Below, piece by piece: positions 30,868 to 38,256 of a stretch of 38,256 bases of DNA. The DNA lies in IMG/VR virus record IMGVR_UViG_3300045282_000074, positions 1 to 38,256 of that record; one strand, written 5' to 3'. Positions within the stretch are counted from its first letter, which is position 1; each line of letters starts with the position of its first letter. Below the pieces are notes generated by a model. It was not told where the DNA came from, did no database searches, and was given only the letters and a program-made list of their open reading frames with translations. The position numbers and the translations under genes are program-made. The stretch comes from a virus.

Positions 30868-31665
30868 TCAATCTGCGTTGGTGGAAGAAATGGTGTACGT
30901 GGTGGCGTCCAGATATGTGGCATCTGCGCCATCGATCTGGAACGTGGTATCGTTGATCATGGTGATGTAGGTACTGGAATTATCGACTGCCGTCCACGTA
31001 CCATCGCCATTGTCGATGATGAGAAGCCCGCCTCGATACCCGAAGAGCTCCGAAAGTTCGTAGATGGAAGGGAGACGAGCGTCAGTATCCTCGGTCCCAT
31101 AGAGAATGTCCTCTATCAGATCGAGATCTGCCTGATCCATGTCGGTCGAATCGATCGAGAGATGAACAGTCGGCCTGTTTCCCTTGATCATCGGCGGTGT
31201 TCCGGTCAAATCCCAGCTGAACTCGACTGGCTCGACGGTTTGACCTATCGACGGGAACGTATACGTGTCGGGATTCGCCAGAACGTTGTACAAAAGATGG
31301 ATCTTGTACCCACGATCCGGTTCAATTGCATCGCCGATGTTCGTTCTGTACGTCAGATCGAAACTCTTGGGCGGCTGGTCGTAATAGGCCAGCCCAGGGA
31401 CGACTTTTACAATCCCGTTGACCAGATCGAACTCATCGGGGTAGGTGAACGCCTTGATCGTGCCCTGGAAATCGCCTGGGGTCAGGTTTTCCAGGAACTT
31501 CACCCCATCGAGGTAGAAAGACTTGCGTTCGGAGTTGGAGGTCTCCTCGATCGAGGTCAAACCGTTCCAGACGACTGCTTTCCCATCGTGAAGATAGAGA
31601 ACTCCGTGAGAAACGCCCGTCTGATAACGCCGTTCACCGAGCTCATCCCATTTCAGGACTGCCAT
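30868..31665 (-). CDS. Second major-tail-protein paralogue
   Basis: The first 210 residues match the major tail protein at 32231 step by step: WDELGERRYQTGVSHGVLYL against WDQVGERLYETGVDHGVLYI, the same NGL-T block, TIKAFTYPDEF, YRTNIGDAIEPDRGYKIHL and EDILYGTEDTDARLPS. The C-terminal domain differs: instead of the GQS-x(n)-DWTF module it has NGDGTWTAVDNSSTYITM and a short strand-rich end (TTFQIDGADATYLDAT). It lies after the tail assembly chaperone, next to the adhesins. It could form the lower part of the tail tube, a specialised ring, or an adhesin anchor. Translation starts at ATG 31665. Confidence 0.82.
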   Translation of the reverse strand: MAVLKWDELGERRYQTGVSHGVLYLHDGKAVVWNGLTSIEETSNSERKSFYLDGVKFLENLTPGDFQGTIKAFTYPDEFDLVNGIVKVVPGLAYYDQPPKSFDLTYRTNIGDAIEPDRGYKIHLLYNVLANPDTYTFPSIGQTVEPVEFSWDLTGTPPMIKGNRPTVHLSIDSTDMDQADLDLIEDILYGTEDTDARLPSIYELSELFGYRGGLLIIDNGDGTWTAVDNSSTYITMINDTTFQIDGADATYLDATTYTISSTNAD

Positions 31666-31666
31666 G

Positions 31667-32209
31667 TCACCCCCTTGTGCCCAATTGCGATTTACGCTGA
31701 GCGTTGAGTTCCCGATTCCGAGCAGCCATCTCAGAACGACTCATCTTCTTCGGCTTCGACTGCTTGATGTTGCAGACTCGGATCAGAGTGAAGAGACGAT
31801 TAAGATGCCAGCTCTCACACTCGAACGGAATCTGAAAAGTGATCATCCAGTAGTAAATGATCTCGGCCGTAATGATGTCTCGGCTTCTGGGAGCAGGCTG
31901 CGCGTCATGAAACCAAGTGGCGCTCATCTTGGCGTCAATGTACTCATTGATCGCCGTAAAGTTCTCTTCAGAGAGTTTGTGAAAAACTTCCTCTGGAACT
32001 TCAGGAGTCAAAGTCATCGCTTTTATGTAACCAAGAATCTCTTCCATAGTTTTTTCACTATCTCCGAGAAACGGTTTCTCATACTTTGACTCCCATTTTG
32101 AAAGTGAGGCCAGAGAATGCTCTAACTCCAGAACTACGTCGCCTCGAGTGATGAACTCTTGAGTCGAATCATCGAAATGTTCGACTCCTGGGACAGTAAT
32201 TCGTAGCAT
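31667..32209 (-). CDS. Tail assembly chaperone
   Basis: I start at ATG 32209, behind the perfect AAAGGAGGT. Length (180 residues), position between the tail tube gene and the adhesin/tape measure genes, and the helical N-terminal part (FDDSTQEFITRGDVVLELEH) suit the tail assembly chaperone. The end has WHLNRLFTLIRVCNI and a basic tail KPKKMSRSEMAARNREL. In most siphophages the chaperone is made in two forms by a programmed frameshift; here one frame covers the gene and I see no convincing slippery site. It may act without frameshift, or the paralogous tail gene complicates the usual layout. Confidence 0.7.
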   Translation of the reverse strand: MLRITVPGVEHFDDSTQEFITRGDVVLELEHSLASLSKWESKYEKPFLGDSEKTMEEILGYIKAMTLTPEVPEEVFHKLSEENFTAINEYIDAKMSATWFHDAQPAPRSRDIITAEIIYYWMITFQIPFECESWHLNRLFTLIRVCNIKQSKPKKMSRSEMAARNRELNAQRKSQLGTRG

Positions 32210-32230
32210 CCTCTGACCTCCTTTCATCGG

Positions 32231-33109
32231 TCAGTAGTCGAATGTCCAGTCGTCATCGCCTTCGATGACGTACCCCTTCGACGGGGTAGCCTGCACGTTC
32301 GAGGACTGACCAGCCGTCATGGCGGGCTGATCGCCAGAGGACGCCTCGGCGCCGTTGACTGTCCAGACGACGCCAGTCACCGACGGAAGCGTGACAACGT
32401 GAGTTGCCGCAGAGTACGTCGGAGCGTTGGCTCCGGTCAACCGGACCTTGGTGACCGAGCCACCGAACATGTCGACGACCTCGTCGGGGAGCGGCAGCCG
32501 GGCATCGACTGAAGCAGTCCCGTACAGGACGTCCTCGAGCTCCTTCAGCGTGGTCGCATCCACCACCGTCGAGTCGACCACCAGCAGCGCGGTCGGCTTG
32601 AGGTCGGTGACGGGAACCGGCGACGTCGTGACCTCCCAGCTGAACGCGATCGCTTCGGGCGAATCGTTGATCGTGGCGTAGGCCTTCTCCGAAGGAGCTG
32701 CCTGGCAGCCGTAGATCATGTGCAGCTTGTACCCATGATCCGTACCTTCGACATCGTTGCCCACGCGCGTGCGATAGCACAGCCCGAACTGCTTGCGACC
32801 CTGCTGCCCGATGGTGACGCCCGGCTCAGGAACCGCGGTGCCGTCGCACTGAGCGAACTCATCCGGGTACGTGAACGCTTCGATCGTCGCGCCGAACTCC
32901 TCGGCCGAGATCAGGTTCAGGTACTTGATGTTGTCCGCGAACTGCGGGTTGGACTCGGCACCGGAAGGAGACTCGGTGACGGTCGTGAGACCATTCCAGG
33001 CGAAGCCCTCGTCGTAACTGCCCGACGAATCCGGAATGTACAGAACGCCATGATCCACGCCGGTTTCGTACAGGCGCTCACCGACCTGGTCCCATGTTAG
33101 GGGAGGCAT
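32231..33109 (-). CDS. Major tail (tube) protein with C-terminal add-on domain
   Basis: 292 residues, starting at ATG 33109 with AAAGGA upstream. Residues 1-215 form the tube domain (WDQVGERLYETGVDHGVLYI, FTYPDEF, CYRTRVGND, YKLHMIYG, EDVLYGTASVDARLP). Residues 230-292 are an Ig-like or add-on domain ending in YVIEGDDDWTFDY. A related end is present on the capsid fusion protein (HYFANNVEDEWTF). It follows the head-tail connectors directly, as the main tail tube gene does. A second, shortened copy lies at 30868. Confidence 0.85.
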   Translation of the reverse strand: MPPLTWDQVGERLYETGVDHGVLYIPDSSGSYDEGFAWNGLTTVTESPSGAESNPQFADNIKYLNLISAEEFGATIEAFTYPDEFAQCDGTAVPEPGVTIGQQGRKQFGLCYRTRVGNDVEGTDHGYKLHMIYGCQAAPSEKAYATINDSPEAIAFSWEVTTSPVPVTDLKPTALLVVDSTVVDATTLKELEDVLYGTASVDARLPLPDEVVDMFGGSVTKVRLTGANAPTYSAATHVVTLPSVTGVVWTVNGAEASSGDQPAMTAGQSSNVQATPSKGYVIEGDDDWTFDY

Positions 33110-33123
33110 TTTCTTCCTTTCTC

Positions 33124-33423
33124 TTAAAAGAACACGTTGAAGACGTCGTGATTCAGGTTGTCGGCGGTATAAAACCGATTGAAAATACTCATCGGTAATG
33201 AAGCCACCTTAGCTGGTATCTCACTGTCAGGATCTCTGTCAATAACCGTGACCATATACCTCAACTGATGGTCATATGGCGTATTATCGGCAAATTTGGT
33301 ATCCGCAAAATCACGTTTATAGATAATGCACGGGTATACCAGCATCACATTCTCTGGAGGCTGGAAATATACATTATCCGTCAGTGATTCGAGCAAATCA
33401 TGGAGCTGAAGGCGTGGGGCCAT
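33124..33423 (-). CDS. Head-tail connector / tail terminator-like protein
   Basis: A 99-residue protein with LHDLLESLTDNVYFQPPENVMLVYP and a beta region (YMVTVIDRDPDSEIPAKVASLP). Small size and location immediately before the major tail gene are those of a tail terminator or connector. ATG at 33423 has GGGAGG upstream, and the gene overlaps the previous one by 26 bases. The exact position in the head-tail junction cannot be told from sequence. Confidence 0.65.
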   Translation of the reverse strand: MAPRLQLHDLLESLTDNVYFQPPENVMLVYPCIIYKRDFADTKFADNTPYDHQLRYMVTVIDRDPDSEIPAKVASLPMSIFNRFYTADNLNHDVFNVFF

Positions 33424-33730
33424 TATAAACCTCCCCTAGTCTCAGCAATAGACGAGGGCTTTGCACTTCGACACTCGAAACCGTCCACAAAACCCCCGCC
33501 CATTCCACGTAGCGAATGGCAAAGAAATGGTCATTGGCGTACGCATCAGCGACAATGCTGATGGAATTCTGTACGCTGAGATCCTTGTTGAGATTCTCTC
33601 CTTCACGGAGTTCTCTAGAGTTACGGATGACGTCACCGTAATATGATTGTTCCGTAATTTCATCGGCCCAGACACCAGGACCGTCGGCAACTGTTTCACC
33701 GTACCCTACGCGACCAAAAAACCTTGCCAT
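33398..33730 (-). CDS. Head-tail connector protein
   Basis: 110 residues starting at ATG 33730, immediately after the capsid fusion gene. MARFFGRVGYGETV and VWADEITEQSYYGDVIRN, then VQNSISIVADAYANDHFFAIRYVEWAG, match a small family of beta-rich phage connectors (DUF7253-like) that lie between capsid and tail genes. It probably forms part of the ring that links portal and tail. The overlap with the next gene suggests that the two form a complex. Confidence 0.7.
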   Translation of the reverse strand: MARFFGRVGYGETVADGPGVWADEITEQSYYGDVIRNSRELREGENLNKDLSVQNSISIVADAYANDHFFAIRYVEWAGVLWTVSSVEVQSPRLLLRLGEVYNGPTPSAP

Positions 33731-33748
33731 CGAGAACCTACCTTCTGA

Positions 33749-35776
33749 TTAGGCCTCGTTCTCGAAGGTCCACTCGTCTTCGACGTTGTTCGCGAAGTAG
33801 TGCCCCGGCGTCGAGACAGCATAGATCCTCATCGACTGGCCTGCGGCCAGGACGATCGGAGTACCGGTGACAGCCGTTGCGTCGGTGTCGCCCCGCTTGT
33901 AGACCACACCCGTGGTGGTCTTGACCGTGATCTGCGTGCCGTCGAAATCGGGCTCTTCCGGCGTGACGAGAACGTCAGTACCGGCGACCTTGTTGATGAC
34001 CATGGCAGAACGGATCTTGGTCAGAGCGCCCGAAACACGGGTCTCCAGCAGGTACTTGTACTGGTTGTAGTCGATGTCGAAGTCGTCGAAGAAATTGACG
34101 TCTCCGCCCTTGTCGGCGCCGATCGTGTAGTCCTTCAGATTCACGATGATGCCGACGAGATCTTCTTCGTCCTCCATGACCTCGACCGTGACGACAGCCG
34201 CGACGCCCATCTCGGACGCCATGTCCGACGCCGTCCTCCACAGGCGATGCCCCAGCGAGTCGCGCGCAAGGAGCAACTTGGTGAGCATCGGGAGCGTCGT
34301 GTAGAACGTCGGCGAACCCGAGCCCTTGTAGAACCGCATGCTGCTGATCACAGCGTCGACGATCTCGACCGGCGACGAGTTGGCGTCGTCGACGTTGACG
34401 TTGACAGTGGCGACGTACAGATCGTGGTCGTTCAGGATCGAACGAATGCCAGCGCCCTCGTTCGAGCCCGCCGGATCCTTGATCTTGTCCTCGTCAGCGA
34501 CGTCACGACCGTCACCGATGAGAATCGCGCGCGCGAGCTCCTCGTCGAGCATGAGGCGCATCTCCGACTTCAGCCACGCCACGACGTCGAAGTCCGTGAT
34601 GTCGATGATGTCGTCGCGATCCAGCTTCTGCTTCTTGTAGATCGTGCTGGGCGTCGTGACGCGCTTCGAAACGCCGAAGAACTCTTCCTTCTTCAGGTTT
34701 CCTTTGATGTAACCCTTCGCCCGGGCCTCGTCGAACGTGATGTCGGCGACGATGGACTTGATGCGGGAGAACGGGGAGTGCTTGGTTCCGTTGATGACTC
34801 CGGAGACCCACTCGACTCGACGACTGTCGAACTCGGGCGTATCGGTGACGTTGCGGGCGTCGGGAAAGAGGACATCGATGTTCTCGATGCCGTGCTTCAG
34901 CGCGTAAGCCTCGACGGCTTCTTTCAGCGACCCGGTCTTGTGGGCATCATCCACAATGCCCTTGATCGCGTCATGGCTGAGAACGTGCTTTTCCTCCTTC
35001 TTGCCGCCCTGCTGCTCGAAGACGTTTCGACTCATACGCCGTTCATCCTTTTCTTCGTCGTCGTTGTCATCGCCGGATTTGTCCGACGAGTCGGAGTGAA
35101 TGACCTTCTGGCCAGCGCCCTCGAGCGCGGCGCCAACCATATATTGGAGGACTTCCTGTTGCACAGGAGTCATCGACTCGTAGACTTCCTGGACTGTCGG
35201 ATCGTCAGCCGAGTGATCCAGCTTCCCATCCTTCTCATCCTTGTCGTCTTCGTCGTCCTTGTCGTCCTTGTCGTCCTTCTCTTCCTTCTCGTCTGCTCCA
35301 TCGCCGTGATGCAGAGACAGGCCCGTGTAGATGATCGCCTCATCATCCAACGTGACCATGTCGCCATCGGCGTGAGCCAACGTGACGTTGTCGATCAGTG
35401 CTCCCGGATTCGCACCCGACAGCACCAGGCTCACTTCACGGATGAACCCGTGAAGAACCTGCTTGGCCCTCTCGGTGAGCGAGTTGGCGTAGATGGACAG
35501 GGACTTGATGTCCTCGTGCTGGACCAGCGTCTTGGCGTTCTTCGCCTGATCGGTATCGTTGAAATACCCATAGGCGTAAACGCCGTCTTCCCGGTTCTCG
35601 AGGACCGCGTGACCGAGAACGTTCCCCGGTTCATTGTGGCCGTGCTGCCAGACAAGCGGAACCATCGTCGAATCTTGATGCGCGAACGCATCTTTCATGA
35701 TCGTCCGGCCATCTGAACATTTGAGACCAGCCTTCGTGGCGTAGCCGCTGAAGTCGGGCTTGGCCTTTTCTCCCAT
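33749..35776 (-). CDS. Prohead protease-major capsid protein fusion with acidic linker
   Basis: The 675-residue frame starts at ATG 35776. Residues 1-150 are an HK97-type prohead protease: VWQHGHNEPGNVLG with the catalytic histidine region (45-47), then SLSIYANS (serine about 94) and VSLVLSGANPGAL. Residues 160-245 are an acidic, lysine-rich linker likely to serve the scaffold (delta domain) role. Residues 265-600 are the HK97-fold capsid (KGNLKKEEFFGVSKRVTTPS, VAWLKSEMRLMLDEEL, YTTLPMLTKLLLARD, FFDDFDIDYNQYKYLLETR). Residues 610-675 are an Ig-like end. ATG 35035 (residue 248), with AAAAGGAT upstream, could give separate capsid protein. Self-cleavage is expected. Confidence 0.85.
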   Translation of the reverse strand: MGEKAKPDFSGYATKAGLKCSDGRTIMKDAFAHQDSTMVPLVWQHGHNEPGNVLGHAVLENREDGVYAYGYFNDTDQAKNAKTLVQHEDIKSLSIYANSLTERAKQVLHGFIREVSLVLSGANPGALIDNVTLAHADGDMVTLDDEAIIYTGLSLHHGDGADEKEEKDDKDDKDDEDDKDEKDGKLDHSADDPTVQEVYESMTPVQQEVLQYMVGAALEGAGQKVIHSDSSDKSGDDNDDEEKDERRMSRNVFEQQGGKKEEKHVLSHDAIKGIVDDAHKTGSLKEAVEAYALKHGIENIDVLFPDARNVTDTPEFDSRRVEWVSGVINGTKHSPFSRIKSIVADITFDEARAKGYIKGNLKKEEFFGVSKRVTTPSTIYKKQKLDRDDIIDITDFDVVAWLKSEMRLMLDEELARAILIGDGRDVADEDKIKDPAGSNEGAGIRSILNDHDLYVATVNVNVDDANSSPVEIVDAVISSMRFYKGSGSPTFYTTLPMLTKLLLARDSLGHRLWRTASDMASEMGVAAVVTVEVMEDEEDLVGIIVNLKDYTIGADKGGDVNFFDDFDIDYNQYKYLLETRVSGALTKIRSAMVINKVAGTDVLVTPEEPDFDGTQITVKTTTGVVYKRGDTDATAVTGTPIVLAAGQSMRIYAVSTPGHYFANNVEDEWTFENEA

Positions 35777-35812
35777 TTTGAATGCTCGCTTTCAGTGTGG
35801 ATCATCGGCCTG

Positions 35813-37114
35813 TTAGCCGCTTCTGACTACTGTCGCTCCGTTCCCATTTGTTGGGCTACCATTACCGATAGCGGATTTGACCTGATCAAGTGCATCTTGT
35901 TCAGGGGTGGTGACCGCACCTGTATCGGGCTTGGTCATCGTTGGCATGTTACTGTTGGTCAACTGATCAGCCTTCGCGTCCGGATGCGGCTTGAATCCGA
36001 TGATACCGCGAATCTCGTTGGCCGACAGGATCTCATTGCGGGTGAACTTGTCTGCGATCTCCGCAATGTTGTCAATTGGAATCAAACGGAACGGATCCCG
36101 GAAGAACATGACCGTCTGAAGCTGCGTTCGAGCTGTCTTGGTCAGGAAGGTACGACGCATTGCTTCACAGATAGCTGTCAACACAGGTTCGATGGTGCGA
36201 TTCCAATAATTCAGCATAGCCTTCTCGTCCGCTGTGCCGTTCATGACCTCCTCGGTCAAGCCGAGCTGACCGTAGAGCATCTTGGTCAGATAGTCGACCT
36301 GGTCCATGAGGTTGTTCTCGGCCGGACGATTCAGCTGCGTGATCTTCTCGGTTCCATCCGTGTAGGCAATCCCGTACTTGCTGCCCTTGAGCTGGAACTC
36401 GATGTCTGCTCGGCGCTGTTCCGCCTGTTGCCGCCGAGCCTCAGATTTGATCACGTAGGGAAGCTGAATGATGATGTCGAGTTTTCCAGAAGCCGACTGC
36501 TCGTCGACTGCATCAAGAAGATTCAGCTTGTAAAGAAGACGTTGAAGCGTGGAGTTCGGCTCGTTCATCACCGAGTAAAGCGGATTCTCCACAATGGCCA
36601 CAGCAGATTTCTGAAGAGTGATCTCCTCACGTACACCTGTGGCTTCGTTGTACAAACTCACTCGCACGTGTTTCGGATACCACGTGACGACATCGCCGAC
36701 TCGCATCGTCAGAATGTCGAATCCACCACTTTGCTCAGGACTGATCGACGTATCAACCGGGACAATCGCCGCAACGCCCCGATCGAAGAGAGTCATCACC
36801 ATGTCCTGCCGAAACGCACGAGCTGCCTGATCGATGTTGGCTTCGAGATTAAGGCAGTTATTGAGGCCGCTCTCAATATCTTCCTTGTACCGCTTCTCAT
36901 CGTCCAATCTGACATGCCGCATATCGACTGAGGCAACATCGATGCTCAGCCGTGTGTAGATCCCGGAAATGATCGAGCGTTCATTGGGAATTCGAAGCCT
37001 AGCCCGATCCGGACGTGAACTGTAACTGGCTCCGTAGCCAGAATACGGCTGTCTTGTTGGAGTTTGATTGGTAAAGACGTTCCAGGCGTGCCTCAATGTT
37101 GCGGCAAGTCCCAA
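35813..37114 (-). CDS. Portal protein
   Basis: The 433-residue protein starts at TTG 37114, about seven bases after AAAGGAGGTGA, so a non-ATG start is used for a key virion gene. The HK97-type portal features are visible: IYTRLSIDVASVDMRHV, VAAIVPVDTS, LPYVIKSEARRQQAE, and a stem region with LYGQLGLTEEVMNGTADEKAM. The C-terminal clip and wing part contains FRLIPIDNIAEIADKFTRNEILSANEIRGIIG, a typical portal end. Twelve copies would form the DNA entry ring. The gene lies directly after the terminase and 36 bases before the capsid fusion. Confidence 0.9.
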   Translation of the reverse strand: MGLAATLRHAWNVFTNQTPTRQPYSGYGASYSSRPDRARLRIPNERSIISGIYTRLSIDVASVDMRHVRLDDEKRYKEDIESGLNNCLNLEANIDQAARAFRQDMVMTLFDRGVAAIVPVDTSISPEQSGGFDILTMRVGDVVTWYPKHVRVSLYNEATGVREEITLQKSAVAIVENPLYSVMNEPNSTLQRLLYKLNLLDAVDEQSASGKLDIIIQLPYVIKSEARRQQAEQRRADIEFQLKGSKYGIAYTDGTEKITQLNRPAENNLMDQVDYLTKMLYGQLGLTEEVMNGTADEKAMLNYWNRTIEPVLTAICEAMRRTFLTKTARTQLQTVMFFRDPFRLIPIDNIAEIADKFTRNEILSANEIRGIIGFKPHPDAKADQLTNSNMPTMTKPDTGAVTTPEQDALDQVKSAIGNGSPTNGNGATVVRSG

Positions 37115-37136
37115 TGCATTTCACCTCCTTTCAGAT

Positions 37137-38256
37137 TCACTCAAATGCTTCCTTATTCGCTTTGTATGACACATAAGCGTCCATCAAAGCGGAGACATTG
37201 TCGATCTTCTCGTCTTGCCGTCTCTTCAGGAGCTTCCTATTCCCGTTGGTGTCTTCCAACGTGATCGCATTGCCCATGGCAAAAGACATTAGAGCCTGAT
37301 CGAAGATGAGAAGACGTTCTTCGCTCAGGATCTTGAGTTCACCCAAAGGAACCGATTCAGTTTTCGCGCCCTGGATCACTTTCTCTATACCGAACGCTCC
37401 GTTCTCCGCTTCCCAGCGGGTAACGAACTCTTTCGCGTTATAGGGATCGAAACCCAGGGTGCGAACATCGTACTCCGACGTTTGGATGAACGAATCTAGG
37501 TCGTCATAAACCTCCATCATGTCTAGAACTGTTCCTTCAAGAACGTGAAGACTTCCCTCATTGACGAACTCGTCGTACTTCATCCGCATTGCCGCCGGGA
37601 GTTTCATCAACGTCAGAGATGTGATGTAGCTTCGGGTCTTGACTCCGAACTTCTCTTGACCCAGAGGAAAGAGGAACGTGAACGCGCAGAAGTCGTCGCC
37701 TTGCGAAAGGTCTGCACCAAGGGCACAGGGCAACTGCCAGAACTCGCGCGCGCGATGCGGAAGGGTCTCTTCGTATGTGAAGAAGTACGTGTAGCCCTCC
37801 ATCGGAATCCCAAAGCGCTTGGCCAGGATGTCGTTCCGAGATGCCGGAGCTTTCTCAGCCCGTTCGACGTCCAGCTGATAAGTTTCATAAGAGATGGTCG
37901 CACCCAAATTTGGATTCGCCTTCAGCCAGGTCGATGGATCGGAAACTTCTTCCAATTCGTCAAGCTTGTAATGCCAGATCGAAACATGAGGCGCAAGGTA
38001 CTCCCCCTTGAGTATGTCAGCTAGTTCCATTTTGATTGTGTCGCCTGAACCGTTGCGGACGGTCCCTTCGGAACTAATTGCGACTATCAGATAGTCGTCA
38101 AGTTTGGAAGCACCTTGCTCAACTGCGCCCACAACATCCTCACGTAGGTCCCCCGACAACCATTCGTCGATTGTCGAGATCTTTGGGCGTAGGCCTTGGA
38201 GTTTATTGATTGCCATCGGACGAACTTCAAGCAGCGATCCTGTGAGAAAGTTCTCA
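37137..38256 (-). CDS. Terminase large subunit, 5' end outside the window
   Basis: The frame is open to the right edge, so the N-terminal ATPase part with Walker A is missing. The first visible residues include ISTIDEW, the Walker B region of the packaging ATPase, followed by LIVAISSEG (coupling motif). The C-terminal RNase H-like nuclease shows its acidic residues in ALGADLSQGDD, LGFDPYNAKEFV and KIDNVSALMDAYV. The protein packages phage DNA into the prohead and cuts it. The Met nearest the edge (38216) is not the true start, because coding continues upstream of it without a stop. Confidence 0.92.
   Translation of the reverse strand, partial: ENFLTGSLLEVRPMAINKLQGLRPKISTIDEWLSGDLREDVVGAVEQGASKLDDYLIVAISSEGTVRNGSGDTIKMELADILKGEYLAPHVSIWHYKLDELEEVSDPSTWLKANPNLGATISYETYQLDVERAEKAPASRNDILAKRFGIPMEGYTYFFTYEETLPHRAREFWQLPCALGADLSQGDDFCAFTFLFPLGQEKFGVKTRSYITSLTLMKLPAAMRMKYDEFVNEGSLHVLEGTVLDMMEVYDDLDSFIQTSEYDVRTLGFDPYNAKEFVTRWEAENGAFGIEKVIQGAKTESVPLGELKILSEERLLIFDQALMSFAMGNAITLEDTNGNRKLLKRRQDEKIDNVSALMDAYVSYKANKEAFE

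Noticed and set aside
31667-32209. Programmed frameshift in the tail assembly chaperone
   Set aside because: One frame covers the gene and no convincing X-XXY-YYZ slippery site was seen near its end.
33800-35716. 638-residue plus-strand open frame opposite the capsid fusion gene
   Set aside because: It is the antisense shadow of a clear protease-capsid gene, with low-complexity composition, no ribosome site and no family resemblance.
1-38256. tRNA or rRNA genes
   Set aside because: I saw no cloverleaf with TTCRANY and matching acceptor arms in gene-free stretches; a tRNAscan-SE run would settle it.
1-38256. Integrase, repressor or attachment site
   Set aside because: No tyrosine or serine recombinase motif and no lysogeny-type repressor was recognised in the window, so lifestyle cannot be judged from it.

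Overview
The window is part of the genome of a tailed double-stranded DNA phage (siphovirus type). Every gene I can support is read from the minus strand, so the layout runs from the right edge to the left. Gene starts have strong AAAGGAGG-type ribosome sites, many ATG/GTG/TTG starts overlap the previous stop by four bases, and the tail and lysis proteins (a ReqiPepy6 Gp37-like tail protein, a Dit protein, an r1t-type holin) are those of phages of Gram-positive hosts. The moderately high GC content and the family resemblances point to an actinobacterial host. That host assignment is inference.

Right part (38256 to about 19564): the virion operon. It holds the large terminase (5' end outside the window), portal, a fused prohead protease-major capsid protein, two head-tail connector proteins, a major tail protein, a tail assembly chaperone, a second shortened major-tail-protein paralogue, and three adhesin-like proteins (double LamG, C1q-like, glycine-rich). 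These are followed by an HK97 gp10-like protein, a 1837-residue tape measure protein, Dit, the Gp37-like tail protein and a holin. The adhesin cassette and tail-tube paralogue lie upstream of the tape measure gene, which is an unusual order.

Middle part (about 19.5 to 13.2 kb): an accessory region of small, mostly membrane-anchored proteins, broken into short transcription units. Four copies of a promoter element with the form TTCGCR-N14-TATAAT-GAGAC (minus strand) each precede a short gene, and three of those genes are followed by a clear terminator close by. Two further copies, with CTTAAT or CTTAGT as the -10 box, precede structured non-coding RNA elements. Three RNA elements between 18105 and 18812 share one plan: a terminal stem closed around two copies of a small hairpin, followed by a U-rich tract. 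I consider these RNAs and their promoter family the most likely undescribed system here.

Left-middle part (13.2 to 8.0 kb): replication. A single 1260-residue polypeptide joins an SF3 helicase, an archaeo-eukaryotic-type primase core and a family B DNA polymerase with proofreading exonuclease. It is followed by a probable ssDNA-binding protein and small zinc-binding and membrane proteins.

Left part (8.0 kb to 1): small envelope-related genes (one with an RlpA-like barrel), an SF2 helicase, an HNH/NUMOD4-type protein, a VRR-NUC nuclease and a Cas4/RecB-like nuclease. Next comes a 903-residue protein carrying the DFDGD metal-binding motif of YonO-like single-chain RNA polymerases plus helix-turn-helix segments, then two short genes related by duplication. 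A phage-encoded RNA polymerase in the same window as a phage-specific promoter family suggests, but does not prove, that the two work together.
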